Origin: Nepenthes gracilis
Taxonomy: Eukaryota; Streptophyta; Magnoliopsida; Caryophyllales; Nepenthaceae
Direction: 5' to 3'
Assembly (NCBI GenBank): GCA_033239525.1
Contig: BSYO01000036.1
Span: 2,874,126-2,938,125, forward strand
DNA length: 64,000 nt
Positions 48,776 through 61,600 of the stretch are shown here, one piece after another. Position numbers and translations under genes: made by a program. Each line of letters opens with the position of its first letter. The first letter of the stretch is position 1. The notes below the pieces were generated by a model that was not told where the DNA came from, did no database searches, and was given only the letters and a program-made list of their open reading frames with translations.

Positions 48776-51700
48776 AAACCTTTTGTTATAAAATCCACTA
48801 TTTGTTATTTTATTTGAGAACCATTATAAGCAAATGAATGAAATAATATATTTAAATATTTTAATATATTTAGAAATATTTGAGAACTGCACCCACTTCT
48901 ATAAGTAAAAAAGTGATATTTGATCACATTTATAAAAAGTAATTTATAGATGATCCACCTACAGGTTTCAATTGTAGTATTTTGATATAAAATTATCAAA
49001 AGTATGTGTAACTATTTCTCAAAATTAATCTTTTGATCCTTAATTTCTGAATTTTAATATATTTTAGATTTTAAGAATTTTTACCCATGTATTATTGGAT
49101 ATTTTAAAATATTTGGCCTTTAGATATTTATAAGTTTTGGATACAATATTGAGATTTATTCGACTTTATATAATTGAATTTTTGAAATTCTTTAATTTGA
49201 TTTTTAGATTTTCAAACATTTGGATTCATTTTTAATTAAACATTTGATATTTTAATATTAGATGATTTTGTACATTTGGATTGGTTGGTATTTGTATATG
49301 GATTATAAATTTGTGTACGAATTAGATTTGGACATTTGATATTTGGACGTTTGATGTATTTAGATCATTTAATATATTGGACTTTATACGTATTTTATTA
49401 TTTTTCATTCATTCATTCTATTTTATAAATATACATTTATTATCACATACATATAGTTGTTGAAATTTAAACTCATGATTTATCATATTTCTAACCATTT
49501 TAGATCAGACAGTGTTGGTTACTTATAGAATTTAGATGGCAGATATTTAAAATTTTGATTATTATAAATTTTATATTTGAATTATTATTTAATTTATTTT
49601 AAAATTTGTATTTGGGTTTTACATTTGGGGACCGACATCTATATTTTATTTATTATAATTTATATAAATTTTAGATTTGCATTGAAATTATTATTTGGTT
49701 TGTCTATTTTGGGTATGTATAATTTGAATATAATTCGATACTTTTATTATTATTATATACCATAAATTTGGGTTGTTCTATAAATTCAGAGGTAGTAAAT
49801 CAAATCTTTATATTGGGTCGATCTGATACGGATCCAATCTCCATAGTTTTAAATTTAAATATTGTACAACATAATTGAAAATAAGAGTTCAAAGGATGAT
49901 GAAAATTGCTCATGCCATAAATTTTTCTATACTCAAGTCAGATATCTTTCTAAAAAAATAAAAAAGATATGTGAAGGATGCGTAGATATATATATCGGTG
50001 GCTTGATCATTTGGATGTGCCCGATTAATCGACGACTTAGAGGTACGCCCACTAAAGAGTGGCTTAGAGATGTATCTTCAGAGGGACATCTTAGATGTGC
50101 TATTATTTGTTGTCTAAGGATCATTGGAGTATTCTGGAGGAATAGCTGGTTACTTGAATGGAAAATCTCCTAAAGAGAGGGAAGAGATTGCTTGGATGGA
50201 CTCCTGAGAGGTTGTTCTAGCCATCTGGGATAATTGAGGGTTGGCCTCCTTAAGATAGATGTAATTGACATTTTCTCTATTTTCTCCCTCATTCTTTTCT
50301 CGATTCTTCATCTTTGACCGTTTTAACTGTCCCCCCTTTTCCCCAAAAAATGAAGGAGTATTTGTAAATGTGGTGGACGATTGAATTAATCGCCCACTAA
50401 TAGGATTTATAAAGACAGGTTATGGTAGGTTGCTTCGAAAAATGGATGATTGCGTATGGTGGTCATTTTGTAGAGATTTGTCAAGCCGGTTATGGTGAGT
50501 TACATGATATATTGGCTCACTTTTTGGGTTGAAATTATTAAGCCACTGGGTTGAATCAGCAATGATTGTTGAGTAAGGCCTACTTGTACACCTTTTAAAC
50601 TTCCAATTATATTGAACATTTACTTCTTTTGCGGTCCTTTTTAGGTTGGGTTTGTCGAACCTATCAATTATATATAGATTTTGACTTCAGTAAGCTATTA
50701 TCTATATATTTTGGAGACTAAATAGGGATAGTTCAATCAGATCTTATATCCATTGTAATTTATAATCCTTATATTATTTTAAATTTTAAATTTATTATAT
50801 TTGACCTAATTTTAAATATTATATTTAAATTTTATTCATTTAATTTTTTTAAAAATTTATTTATTACTAATAATTATCTGCTTTTGGGTCGAGGACTTGA
50901 CTTGTCTAATGTCATATGGGATAGCCTTTAGGCTACACAACCTCTTCAACTAAGAGACATAGGTAAATATTTTTCTTAGTCTCACTCATCAATTAAGGGA
51001 CAAATCACTAATATTTATAGACAATAAGAACAACTAGTTACAATTTGATTACTGAGGGGTTGAGTGGTTATTGATCATGAAATATTTATCTGGCCACCCT
51101 CCTCGTGGTAGTGGTTACAATCAACACCCTTAACCCTGTTATATAACTACTTTAAGTATTTTAATAGAACGACTGTAAATAATTTTAATAATTTATTTTG
51201 ATTGATCGTGTAAGCTTTATACACACATCACTCTTCTGTATATTTTGGATGTTTATTCAAACTTACTAGATTGTTCTACAATGAGTCAGTCAAACTTTCC
51301 TAACAAACTGTTTGAAACGCACAACACCCAGAGCCCCCCTTTCAAATTGGAGCCTCAATATGGTCAACATGGCTCGGGGCTTTAAATTTTTTTATTCGAA
51401 TTGCACAAAAAATGATGAATATAAAATATAATGAAGAAGTTATATTGAAATATGCATATTTAAATGAGGATTTTTTTATTTTTATTTCATCCTTAATGTT
51501 TTTTTTCTCCCCCAAACCTCTCTTTAACCAAATATATATAATTATTTAAAAAAATATGCCTTATCTATATTAGCAAGAAGAACACTTCAAGAATCTACCC
51601 AGTTTGTTTTAATTAATTGTTTTTAAAATTATTTAAAATTATTTTTTTTAAGATAAAAAAATCTAACATTATTTTTAATAAATTAACAGCTGAGTGGGTG

Positions 51701-51960
51701 TATAAGGATTAGCTTTCGCCTGTGAAATCCGAAGACTTTCTGAGGCTGGCTGTGAAAAGGAAAACCCAACCGCAGCAGGGAACGCGTGTACTCCACGCGT
51801 CTTGTTGTCAACATCATTGAAATTATCAAACGGTTGAAATGTCCTCATAATTACGACATTTTAAATTATTATTTTTTTAAAAAAAAATACAAAAAATAAA
51901 AAAAAAATAATTAGAGTAGTAATAATTGGGAATTTATGCAACCCCACAGGCAATCACGTC
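48776..51960. other. AT-rich intergenic region upstream of SPL7
   Basis: Mostly AT-rich sequence (48800-49800) with TTTGGATATTT-like near-repeats and no coding potential. The part 49970-50700 is less AT-rich and could be an old LTR fragment, but I found no partner repeat. Nothing else is recognised. Confidence 0.5.
51782..51800. promoter_or_regulatory. ACGCGT-GTAC-ACGCGT candidate site upstream of SPL7
   Basis: Two ACGCGT hexamers (51782-51787 and 51795-51800) flank GTAC (51788-51791), about 310 bases before the SPL7 start codon. GTAC is the core bound by SBP proteins, including the SPL7/CRR1 group at copper-response elements. CGCG is the core bound by CAMTA factors. Function is inferred; GTAC alone is common. 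Confidence 0.3.
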
Positions 51961-52105
51961 TTCGAGCTTCGACCTAATGGATGGCTTCTAGCGGACGCCA
52001 TTTCTGTCTCCTCCGTCCTCCTCCAACCATCTCTCCAACCACCTCCACTTCACCGAATCCGAATTTCCATCACGAATTAGGTGAGGAATTTTCTTTTATC
52101 ATCAG

Positions 52106-55100
52106 ATGAACGAACACCTGACCTCTTCGGCGCCGTCGTCACAGCCGGGACAACTGCCGGAACAAATGCATTCTGTTTCCGAGATGGATCTGCCGTCGTT
52201 GACCGCCGACGAGTCAACTTCTCTATTCGAGTGGAACGAGTTCTTCGATTTCACAATCGACGAGCAATTGCTTCTCTCTCTCGAAGAGTCCAATCAGTGC
52301 ACGACTCCTGTTGAGCTGGAGGAGCATCTGCTGGCGCCAACTCCTGATAGAACGGGCCTGGAGACGTCCGATCGTGTGAGGAAGAGGGATCCGAGGTTAG
52401 TTTGTTCGAACTTTTTGTCCGGTAGGGTGCCCTGCGCCTGTCCGGAGATCGATGAGAAGATGGAGGAGGCGGAAATTGGGGCCGTGAAGAAGCGGGTTCG
52501 GACGGCGAGGTCGGTGGGAAGAACGAGGTGTCAGGTGCTTGGGTGTGAAGCGGATATTAGTGAGCTTAAGGGATATCATCGTCGGCATAGGGTTTGCTTG
52601 AGTTGCGCGAATGCAACGTCGGTTGTGATTGATGGGGAGAGCAAGAGATACTGTCAGCAGTGTGGCAAGTAAGATTGGTTTTCAAATGCAATCTTATGCT
52701 GTAGATTCTCATCGAACTGTGTTGCAGTAGTGATGTATGTGTGCATTGTTTACCAAATTACTATGGTCTGAGTGTATCCTGAAGGTATGGTTGATATTTC
52801 ATTATGTGGCTCAATTGAGATGCAGGCTCTTCAGTGACATGCCGATTTCATAGTCGAATCTGAATATTGTGATCATAGAAGGCTCAGACCATCGATCTGG
52901 TTATATCATGTTGGGTATGCGTTGCTTAGTTCCTTTGAATCTTTCTTTATTAGTTTGGTTGAGAGCACAAATTCCTCGTTCTCAATGTGACATCCTTTAA
53001 CAGCCCACTGCTTTTTTTCCCCCAATTACATGTCCTTGGGGTTCATCTAGGCATGAGGATTGACATTCTTAATTGAATAAATAGGTGCCAATAATCCTAA
53101 TATCTTGGGCCATCATCCATTTCTTTTGGATTTACTATTCAACCTCCCCTCATCCTTCTATTTCCATATCAACTTTATTTGCTGGCACACTTGAATTTGT
53201 GTCGAATCTTTACTCACAAGTGAAATTTACCATTCACTAAACCTGCAATTGTACATCCAACCCCACCCCAAAGAAACCCTAATACCCTTCTCTATTGAAA
53301 CCCTTATGATTTCTGTTTATCTGCAGCATATGTGGAAGAGTGACCTAGTTATTCATCAGAATAAATTTTTGTTGTTGCAGACTTAAGGTACAACTCAGAG
53401 TTAAGGAGTTCAATTTAACCTCTGATTGTGTCCCCCTTTCTCCCTTGACAATAGAAGCACCTGAAGGACCAAAAGATAGTTTGCTTCCATCACTCCTTTC
53501 CTGCCTCTCCCTCTCTCTTACCCCCCTACTTCTCTTTGTTCTCACCATCCCTTCCCAATTTCTATCTCCTCCTATATCAAAGTGTTTGTACACTTGCCAT
53601 TTACTATATCAAAGTGTTTGTACACTTGCCATTTACTATATCAAAGTGAAGAGTATATAGATGTTTCAAAAAACAGTTTTGGCATCTGTCCTGACTGCGG
53701 AGTAACCATGTTGTACTCAAGGAGGTCTTCTTTTGAGATTGAAAAAGGATTTTTTTTTTTAGGGAGGTGAGTAGAAGGAAAAGGTTTGCCGACCTTTTAC
53801 AAAAGTTGAGATATAAAGGAAAAGAGTAGGAGGACAAGGGAGTTTTGTTAAAACACACATAAAGATAGAAAAAAGACAAAGATGTAATTAAATTGCCTCC
53901 TGCTTTAGCCCAACTTTTGGAAGATTCTCTTGAAGAGAAAGGGCTGCAATGAATGTTTCCTCATCTCTTTCCCATATCTCTCATAGTTCTTGTAAATTTG
54001 CATATTCTGAACTCTATTTTCCATCCTTTCTTATTCTTCCTTCAAGGATACATAATTTCACCATGTGTCTCAGACTCTGAGTATAAATTGCGAAATCCAT
54101 GAAAATACCTATTGCTTGTTCCCTCACTCTATGCTTGTCAGGTGTGGCAAAGAAATTAGAAAAAAATGGAGAGATGACAAATATTTGAAAGGACCATGTC
54201 CAAGCCTGTGAGAGTAGTGATGTTGAGCAAGATATTAATTAATTCAATTATCAGCTGAATTTGAGACCTTGATGCCAAGATCTCATGATGTAAATTTACT
54301 CTGGAATAATGTGTACATATGTTTTCCATTTAAGTATTTAGAAGAGAATGGATTAATTGACACCAAGGGAGAAGTGGCATCAAACTAATAGACTTGGAGT
54401 AACCTGATTGCATTCCAAACCGTGAAAGAAAACCTCCAGACTTCCGCCTGCAGAGAAGATGCAAAAGAGAATAGTTGAATTAAATGTATACACGCTGCTG
54501 AAAATTCCAGCTGAAGATGCCGTCAAGTGACTTTTTCATCCACAATTTTATCATTCTGATCTTCCTGGTTGCATTAATAAAAGTCTGTGGGGTGATAATC
54601 TTGGATGAATTTACATAGGGCTTTTGGGGGTGATATTCCAGACCCTCATTACACTTCTTGTTCGATCCCTTTTTCCAAGAAATGAAACATCTTTCACCGG
54701 TGAATGATGAAGCTGATGAATTCCCATTAAGCAAACAAGTATGTTCTAGATAGCTGATGCTTATTGTTTATGGACAGGGGATAAGGGTATAGCTGCTATT
54801 TCTTATACTTTTGCTGGCAGCATTTATTTACAATATTAGTATTGGTAATTTTGAGAATATCTTCATGATTTTTTTTTTTAATTCCAGAAACTTTCCTGAT
54901 TAAGATTATTAATCTGAAAGGAAAACTTTGTAGTAGATATGACCAACAATAGCACAATATATGGAGCAACATTTGGTTTCATAACTTGAAGAAGAATAAA
55001 TATTCAAATGCAAATATATGTGAATTAAGGTGATATGAAGTATGTACACATTTTCAGGTGAGAATGAAGTGATTTGTTTGAGATAGAGGCAATAAGAGGT

Positions 55101-57983
55101 AGAATTCAGGGCCAGGGAAAACTGTGGTGGTAAAAATGGATTGGCTTAGGATAACATCTTAAAAGATTTTGCTTGGATTAACTGGAATGGTGAAAAAGGT
55201 TTTGTATAATCAATTCAATGGTGCGGGACTTGAGCTTTGTTGGTGTTGACTTTGATGTAATATAAATACAAATCATTAGAGAACATATGGTGAAAAATTC
55301 AGATTAAAATTATAGAATAGTCTCTCTGATTTTCTTTTTTAATAAAAAGCAAAATATCCATTAATCTTCTAAGACACAGAATTAGATTTACCATTATATA
55401 ATTTCTACTAACTGAAGGTACTATTTGATAATATTTGTTCAAGCTGTAGATAGATAACCTGCTAGCATGTGAATCCTTCACATTTGATCTTTCTTTTTGG
55501 AGATAAAGAATAAAATATCGTAGTTGTTATCATGACAAACTTTGCTTTCTTTTTTTATTGGAATTGCTTTCTTGCAGATTTGCAACTTGGCAAGCCAACC
55601 TGTTCCCAATCTAAATTTAACTCCAGATTTGGCAAAGATGGGTTGGTCTTATATTTCAACGTGTGAGATGCTTTATATGCTGTAGAATGCTTGAAAAAGT
55701 AATGTTCTAAAGCGTCAGTTCTAATTGTTTGTGCTGCAAAACTAAGGATGAAATAGTGCTGTAAAAATTAGAGTTAGTAGACAATGCACTTAGCAAGTTC
55801 CTTATTTTTTATGCTATACTTGTAGTGTTATTCAGACATTTCATGATTTGTTTCCAGTTGTGGAAAGTTATATTTGTTTGATATGAATGTGTTAAAGATA
55901 TTTTCTCTTAATAACTTGTATATCTGACATGGACTAGTAAAAAGCGGATTGGAAATATTATTCCTGTGTTACATTCTTTGGATTTTTGTTTGCCTTTATT
56001 TTCTGTCTCCTAATTGATCCTCTATATCTCACTGTTTGCACTTCTGATGAGGCTACATCAAGTTTCTGCTCCGTTGACTCATTCTTGCAATTTATGCTTA
56101 GCAAATTCTCCTTCATATTCTGCTAGATGGTGTTCACATCATAGTGCTACTAGTCAATATGCTTATGCCTATCTCTGATGGACTCATACTTGCTCTGATT
56201 TTTTTGGCACATGAGATATATTAGATTTCTGGTGATATACTCTCCTTGTTATTTGGCACTTTGGTTAAAGAATCTTATCTATAGCTTATGCTATCCATGA
56301 TAAGAAGATAATGAGGTATTAAAGAGCAGTTTATGCTAAAAAGACCAGAGAAATGAATAAGAGAAAATTTAGGCTAGTTTCTAGGGCTGGACTAGTTTGC
56401 TAGTGCTTTGGGCTGCAGCTTTGAAGTTGTTTTCCTTGTTAGTTGTCTAATACTGCCTCTAGTTGAAGCACTTTAGCGGAACAGTGGTTTGATGACTGCA
56501 CCTTATTCTTCTCTGGAATTCTGATTTGATGGCTTGCTAAGTAGTTCTTGTTTGGCATCGCCATCTTCAGCTGTCTTAGAGTCTGTTTTTGGCTTCTTCA
56601 AAGCTATTTTTAGTGGTGACTCATTTTCAAGCATAAGTGCTCATCCTTCTAAACTTATTTTACTATTTGTGCTTTATGGCAGGTTTCACATATTGACAGA
56701 TTTTGATGAAGGTAAACGTAGTTGTAGAAGAAAATTAGAGCGTCATAACAACCGGCGCCGAAGAAGGCCCATTGATTCTAGAAAATCCACTGAAAAGGAA
56801 GCGCAAGGGGATCTTTTGGGTGAAAATGTTTCCTCTGATGGTGAAGCAGCGAGAGGTATCAGCAAATTTTCATTCGCATTTCATGATATGGGTACTGTGC
56901 TGTTAGCATCATGGAACAAGATATCGGTATTGACATTGTTCATATTCACGGTCAAGTTGGTATCGGACAATACATATCTGTATGGGGTATATTTGACCAA
57001 AAAGTTTTCCATGAAATTGTATGCTAATAGGCAAATACTAGTATATCAACTAATATATTGCAATATATTACTGATACAAATGGGGATTTTTCTATGGTAT
57101 CTAGAAATATTGGTATCGAGGAGCCTAATATCGATATACTTGCCGATATTTCATTCCATGATTAGCTTTTTTAAAGCATAACAGATCACAATTTTACTAT
57201 CAAGCTTTGGAGTCTGGAGATCAATAATATGATCTTGTCAGGAGTTGCCTCGGCTAGCATCTATTATTTTTTATGCTCTGGCTGATGGTAAAATTTTATG
57301 AAGTTCATTTGTTGAGCCTTTTCCCTTTCTCTTTCTCTGATGATTTTTGCACCCATTAGTAGCTTTGTTTTCCGCACAGGTAATGTATGCTCAAGTAGCC
57401 AAATTGCTGAAAATGAAAGGAAACTGCTACAGGATTCTACAGATGGAAATGTGTCCAATGTTTGTTTGGCACAAGATTCTCTGAATATCCAGAGTGACAG
57501 CATTGTGACTTTCGTGGCTTCTGAAGAAATTCATATCGATGGAGAAAAAGATGATTCTAAGAACGATCTTTCTCCATCCTATTGTAACAATAAGGGTGCT
57601 TACTCATCTATGGTAGGTTTTCTAAGCTTCTCCAGATCAGGCTTCTTTGTTTAGTTTTAATTGATTGCAAGCTACACTGGTTGATTATTTCACTTTAGTG
57701 CCCAACAGGCCGTATCTCATTCAAGCTCTATGACTGGAATCCTGCTGAGTTTCCTAGACGACTTCGGCACCAAGTATTGTAAAAAATTACGCTGCTGTTT
57801 AGTACTTGGAAGGTAGTTGATGCATTTCCACTATGGATGTCAGAGTTTGATTAGCACTTTTAAACATATTTGCAGATATTCCAGTGGTTGGCTAGCATGC
57901 CTGTTGAGTTGGAGGGCTACATCCGTCCTGGCTGTACAATATTAACTGCATTTATTTCGATGCCACAGTTTGCATGGATAAAG
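52106..57983 (+). CDS. SPL7: SPL7: SBP-box copper-response transcription factor (5' part, 5 exons)
   Basis: Exons 52106-52668, 56683-56855, 57380-57612, 57699-57773 and 57876-57983 give 384 codons in phase. The 3' exons are outside the window. SPL7 binds GTAC copper-response elements and turns on copper uptake and sparing genes when copper is scarce. The N-terminus is acidic with aromatic residues (FEWNEFFDF, LLLSLEE), as in activation domains. The SBP domain (residues 142 to about 217) spans intron 1. Its ligands are C-X4-C, then VCLSC, then CQQC, FH and SC. The finger-1 ligand that is His in most SBP proteins is Cys here, a feature of the SPL7/CRR1 group. The end of the domain (KRSCRRKLERHNNRRRRRP) is the nuclear-localisation and DNA-contact region. 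Exons 4-5 encode GRISFKLYDWNPAEFPRRLRHQIF.WLASMPVELEGYIRPG, shared with long SPLs. Intron 1 is 4.0 kb and intron 5 exceeds 6 kb. No miR156 site is expected or seen. Confidence 0.95.
52669..56682 (+). other. SPL7 intron 1 (4.0 kb)
   Basis: It splits the SBP domain inside the Lys codon after CQQCG. The donor is AA|GTAAG, so the first in-frame codons on read-through are AAG TAA and an unspliced message stops at once. The acceptor is TTATGGCAG. Apart from the tandem duplication at 53575 and a T-run near 53750, no recognisable element was found. Confidence 0.85.
53575..53647 (+). repeat. Two and a quarter 32-bp tandem units in SPL7 intron 1
   Basis: Units at 53575-53606 and 53607-53638 are identical, and a third starts at 53639. 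Each contains AGTGTTTGTACACT, partly palindromic, with GTAC in its centre. Identity points to a recent duplication. Confidence 0.9.
56910..57160. mobile_element. hAT-type MITE, copy 7 (SPL7 intron 2)
   Basis: A 251-bp copy starting CATGGAACAAGATATCGG and ending GATATTTCATTCCATG. Flanks GTTAGCAT (56902-56909) and ATTAGCTT (57161-57168) agree at six of eight positions, a decayed 8-bp target duplication. It makes up about half of the 524-bp intron. Confidence 0.75.
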
Positions 57984-58659
57984 GTGAGGCTTTATCATTT
58001 GAACCACTTGATCCCTGAACTTCTGCTGCAGTTCTAATTTTCCCTTTCGACATTTTTTTGATTGGTAAGAAAGCAAATATATATTTCCAGAAAATAACAC
58101 CAAGGGGTGTCAGTGTCACCTTATTGCAAATAATACACCATTTGTGCGCTGAATAGCTTAGTTTGAGCAAATTACTAGATGACTGTTTGCTGGCACAATT
58201 TGTTTTGCATCAACAATTTCATGTCTCAAAGAAATTGAAATTAGATAGTGGAAGAACTCACGGAGCTTGCAAGAAGCCTACTCTTATTTTGTCCTTAGGT
58301 ACTTGAAGTTACTTTCCGTTAGAAAGATGGAGATTAGCATCATGATAGTTACCGATGGAAGAGTAAAGATCACTGAAGCGTTTTCCTTTCCTTCTTCATT
58401 TGGCTATTTTTTGACTATTTGGTTGGTGATGGTGATTTGCAGTGAAGCATGGTATGGTGGCCACTGGCAATCCATGCTGGTGTAAGGTGGTTGATGTGCG
58501 CTCAGCCGGACATGAAGTTGATGTTGGATGGGTGGACATGATGTTGATATGACATGGGCTTTGAGAATGGTCCAATTACCTTACCAAATTGTTTGGAATT
58601 TTGAGCTTTCTTTTAGTTGGTCACTTAAACAAGGGATTTGGAGATGAGGTATTTCCTTC

Positions 58660-61600
58660 CAGCATTGTTAAAGGCACGAGGTGTAAATAGACTCAAAGGA
58701 TTCGTGGAGCTTAGGCTCAGGTGTAGGTGTGAACCTAATAGAATTGAAGTGCACATCTATAAAACATATACATAAGATTCTTTTGTAGTATAATTCCAAT
58801 TGTGCAAATTAATGATAGAATAAGTAGTTAATTGAGCTTAATAACATGAATATTTAGCAATTAACAAGTATATCTTACTATAGATAGGCAAAATTATAAT
58901 TAATTATCAAATTTGACATAATTTTTCTAATCTAGTCATAACTTATGTCATCCAACTAATACTCATCATCATCAAACGTAATTTTTTCTTCTTTCTCTTC
59001 ATTAGATTTATGGCATTTGATGTCTTCTTTGTCTGTTTCCTTCGGGTCTATATCTTCATCTATTAGCTTTAATATAGTACTTTTGGAGACGCTTGTTAAA
59101 GATGATGAAGCTTTCCTTGTTGACAAGACATTTATACTAATTCTTAATCTAATGCCATGTGTAGAATCATTTATTCCAACAACAATATCAACAGAATCCC
59201 ATATCAAAGAATTATCTTTAAATATAAATTTATTACCTTTATCAGAACTTCCATGCATTTTTCCAATCAGTTATTCATTACTTTCATTGATGTTATTCAA
59301 AAGAATGGGGTCACTATTTTCACGTCTATTGCATTGGCATCTCAATGCTCAATTGTATTTCACAAATGCTAAATCATTTAAACATTGTTGCACTAATCTG
59401 TTTCTTCTTTTGATATGAAGCTACAAGAAGTAAATCAATAAGAAAATATATGAATTATTTTATAGTTAATTGTTTTGATTAGATGTCAATTTCAAATAAC
59501 TAATTAGTAATTGCTTACTTGTTAGAATGCACTCTAATATCTCTCTCAACCATTGGTACTTCATGTGTAACCAAGAACTCTTATGGCAAATTTTGTAAGT
59601 TCAGCCTTGAAGATCCATATGTACTTTACCATTCAGTTGTTCATTAAAAAATTAATAAATGATTTTAATTTTGAAAAAAAGGACAATTAATGTAAATGAA
59701 TTATATAAAAATAACTAACTTATCCAGTGCTTTTGTCTTTTTTTGCCTTATAGCTATATTCATCCCAAAGAGACCCTGTGCCCTCTTATGAATTATCAAT
59801 TCATCAGTAATTTTATTTTGCATTTTTGCACTTGGAACAAGCCTTTGTATACATTTGTATCAGCTTATCATAATCTTTTCATCATGATCAATGTTGCAAC
59901 TTGAATAAAAGAATTCTGGGTTCAAAATACGGCTAGTCGCATGCAAAGGGTGATATAGTTGACAATCCCATCTTTGATCAATCATTTTAAAGGCCTCCGC
60001 ATATTTTTCCATTCTTATGTCGAAGGACTTAGCAATGGCTTCTTCAGTCCTATCTATAGCTTCATATATGTACCTCATAGTAGGTTTCGTCTCAACATCA
60101 GTCAATTGAAGAATATTAACAAGAGGGCCAATCAATTTCAAGGTGTAGACTATATTTTTCTATAAGGAAGGTAGCAAGACAATATTGGTTGCCCTCTTCT
60201 TGCTTGTCCATTTGCCATTTGTCTATTCTTTTTTAATGAATATTTTACTAAAATTGTTTTGTTGTAAATGTATTGATGTAAGAATGATAAAGGCACTTGC
60301 GAATCTTATAATAACTAGCCTAATGAATTCTTTGTGTCCTAAAAATTGCTTCATCATGTTAACTATTCCTATACGATTATAGATAAATCCGTTCAAGAAC
60401 ACCGCCTTTCTCTATGTTGATTGAATTTTAGGCATCTTTCCAATATCCTCCAACATAAAATCAATCTAATGGGCAGCGCATGGTATTCAATACAAATGTG
60501 GTATTTTTGCTTCTAGTTTTTTTTTTTCCTATTAAAAATGAAAACATTATGTTGTTAGTGTATAATCTACTATATGCATCTTATATTGCTATATAACAAC
60601 TTTTTTTGAAAACATTAACCTATTACAATGTAATTTGAGGCATTATTAGTCACCATTTGAACCACTTTTGCTTCTCCAATTCGTCTGTGATTTCATCAAA
60701 CATTTTAAATAATAATTTTCCATTCTTTGCGATATGAGAAGCATCAATGGATTTGGTGAACAATGACCTTTTGGAGAATTTACCAAAAAAGTTTATTATA
60801 TTTCTTTCTACCACTAAATTATGTTAGCCATCTAATTAGATTGAACTACTGTATTTTTCCCATTCCTCTTTATGGGCTTTCATCATGCTTTTAGTTTGAT
60901 CAACTTTCTTTCTAAATAAAGTAACTCTCACCTCATGATAACCATATGGTTTCAAACTAGGGCTATATTGTCATATGGATTTGATAGCCACCACGAAACT
61001 ATTATAATTTACTCCAATAAATGGGATTCCAGCATCATACATCCACCTAACTATATAACTACAAGGTTTCTCCATTAATTTTTTATTATATGCTTCATTG
61101 ATAATTATTTGTTTAAATGTTTTCTGATTTCTTTTTTGGACTACATGTTTTTGCATCAGATGTAAAGTAAACATCTATGGATCTTTTTTATTTGACTTCG
61201 TTTGCAAGATTAGAGATTAAATAGTTTTGTTACTACTTTTACTTCTTAAACCTTTTTTTAGTATCAGAATTAATTTCTACATATTTATCTTCTTGGCCTT
61301 TACTACAATCATTAATCTCATTAAAATTAGGTAGTAATTTGTTTCTAGATTTCTTCTTTACTTTTCTATTAATATATTCTTTAATCTGCTTACAAGTGTG
61401 CTATTGACATTATTACATTTTGTTGTATTTCTAAAACCTAAAACCACCGACAATATGTTAAATAACCTTTTGAACTCCTCCATTAGAATTTTTTCTATAA
61501 AAACTATGGATAAAATAATTTATATTATTAGGCTTCACCAATTTTGCTTACTTCCATGTTAAATCATTTTTATTCTGGTGGCTATTTTGGGATTCCATCA

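Noticed and set aside
58225..58300. Possible next SPL7 exon (reading VEELTELARSLL, or WKNSRSLQEAYSYF)
   Set aside because: It does not resemble the SPL7 segment expected after AWIK, it meets a stop quickly in one frame, and the acceptor choice was arbitrary.
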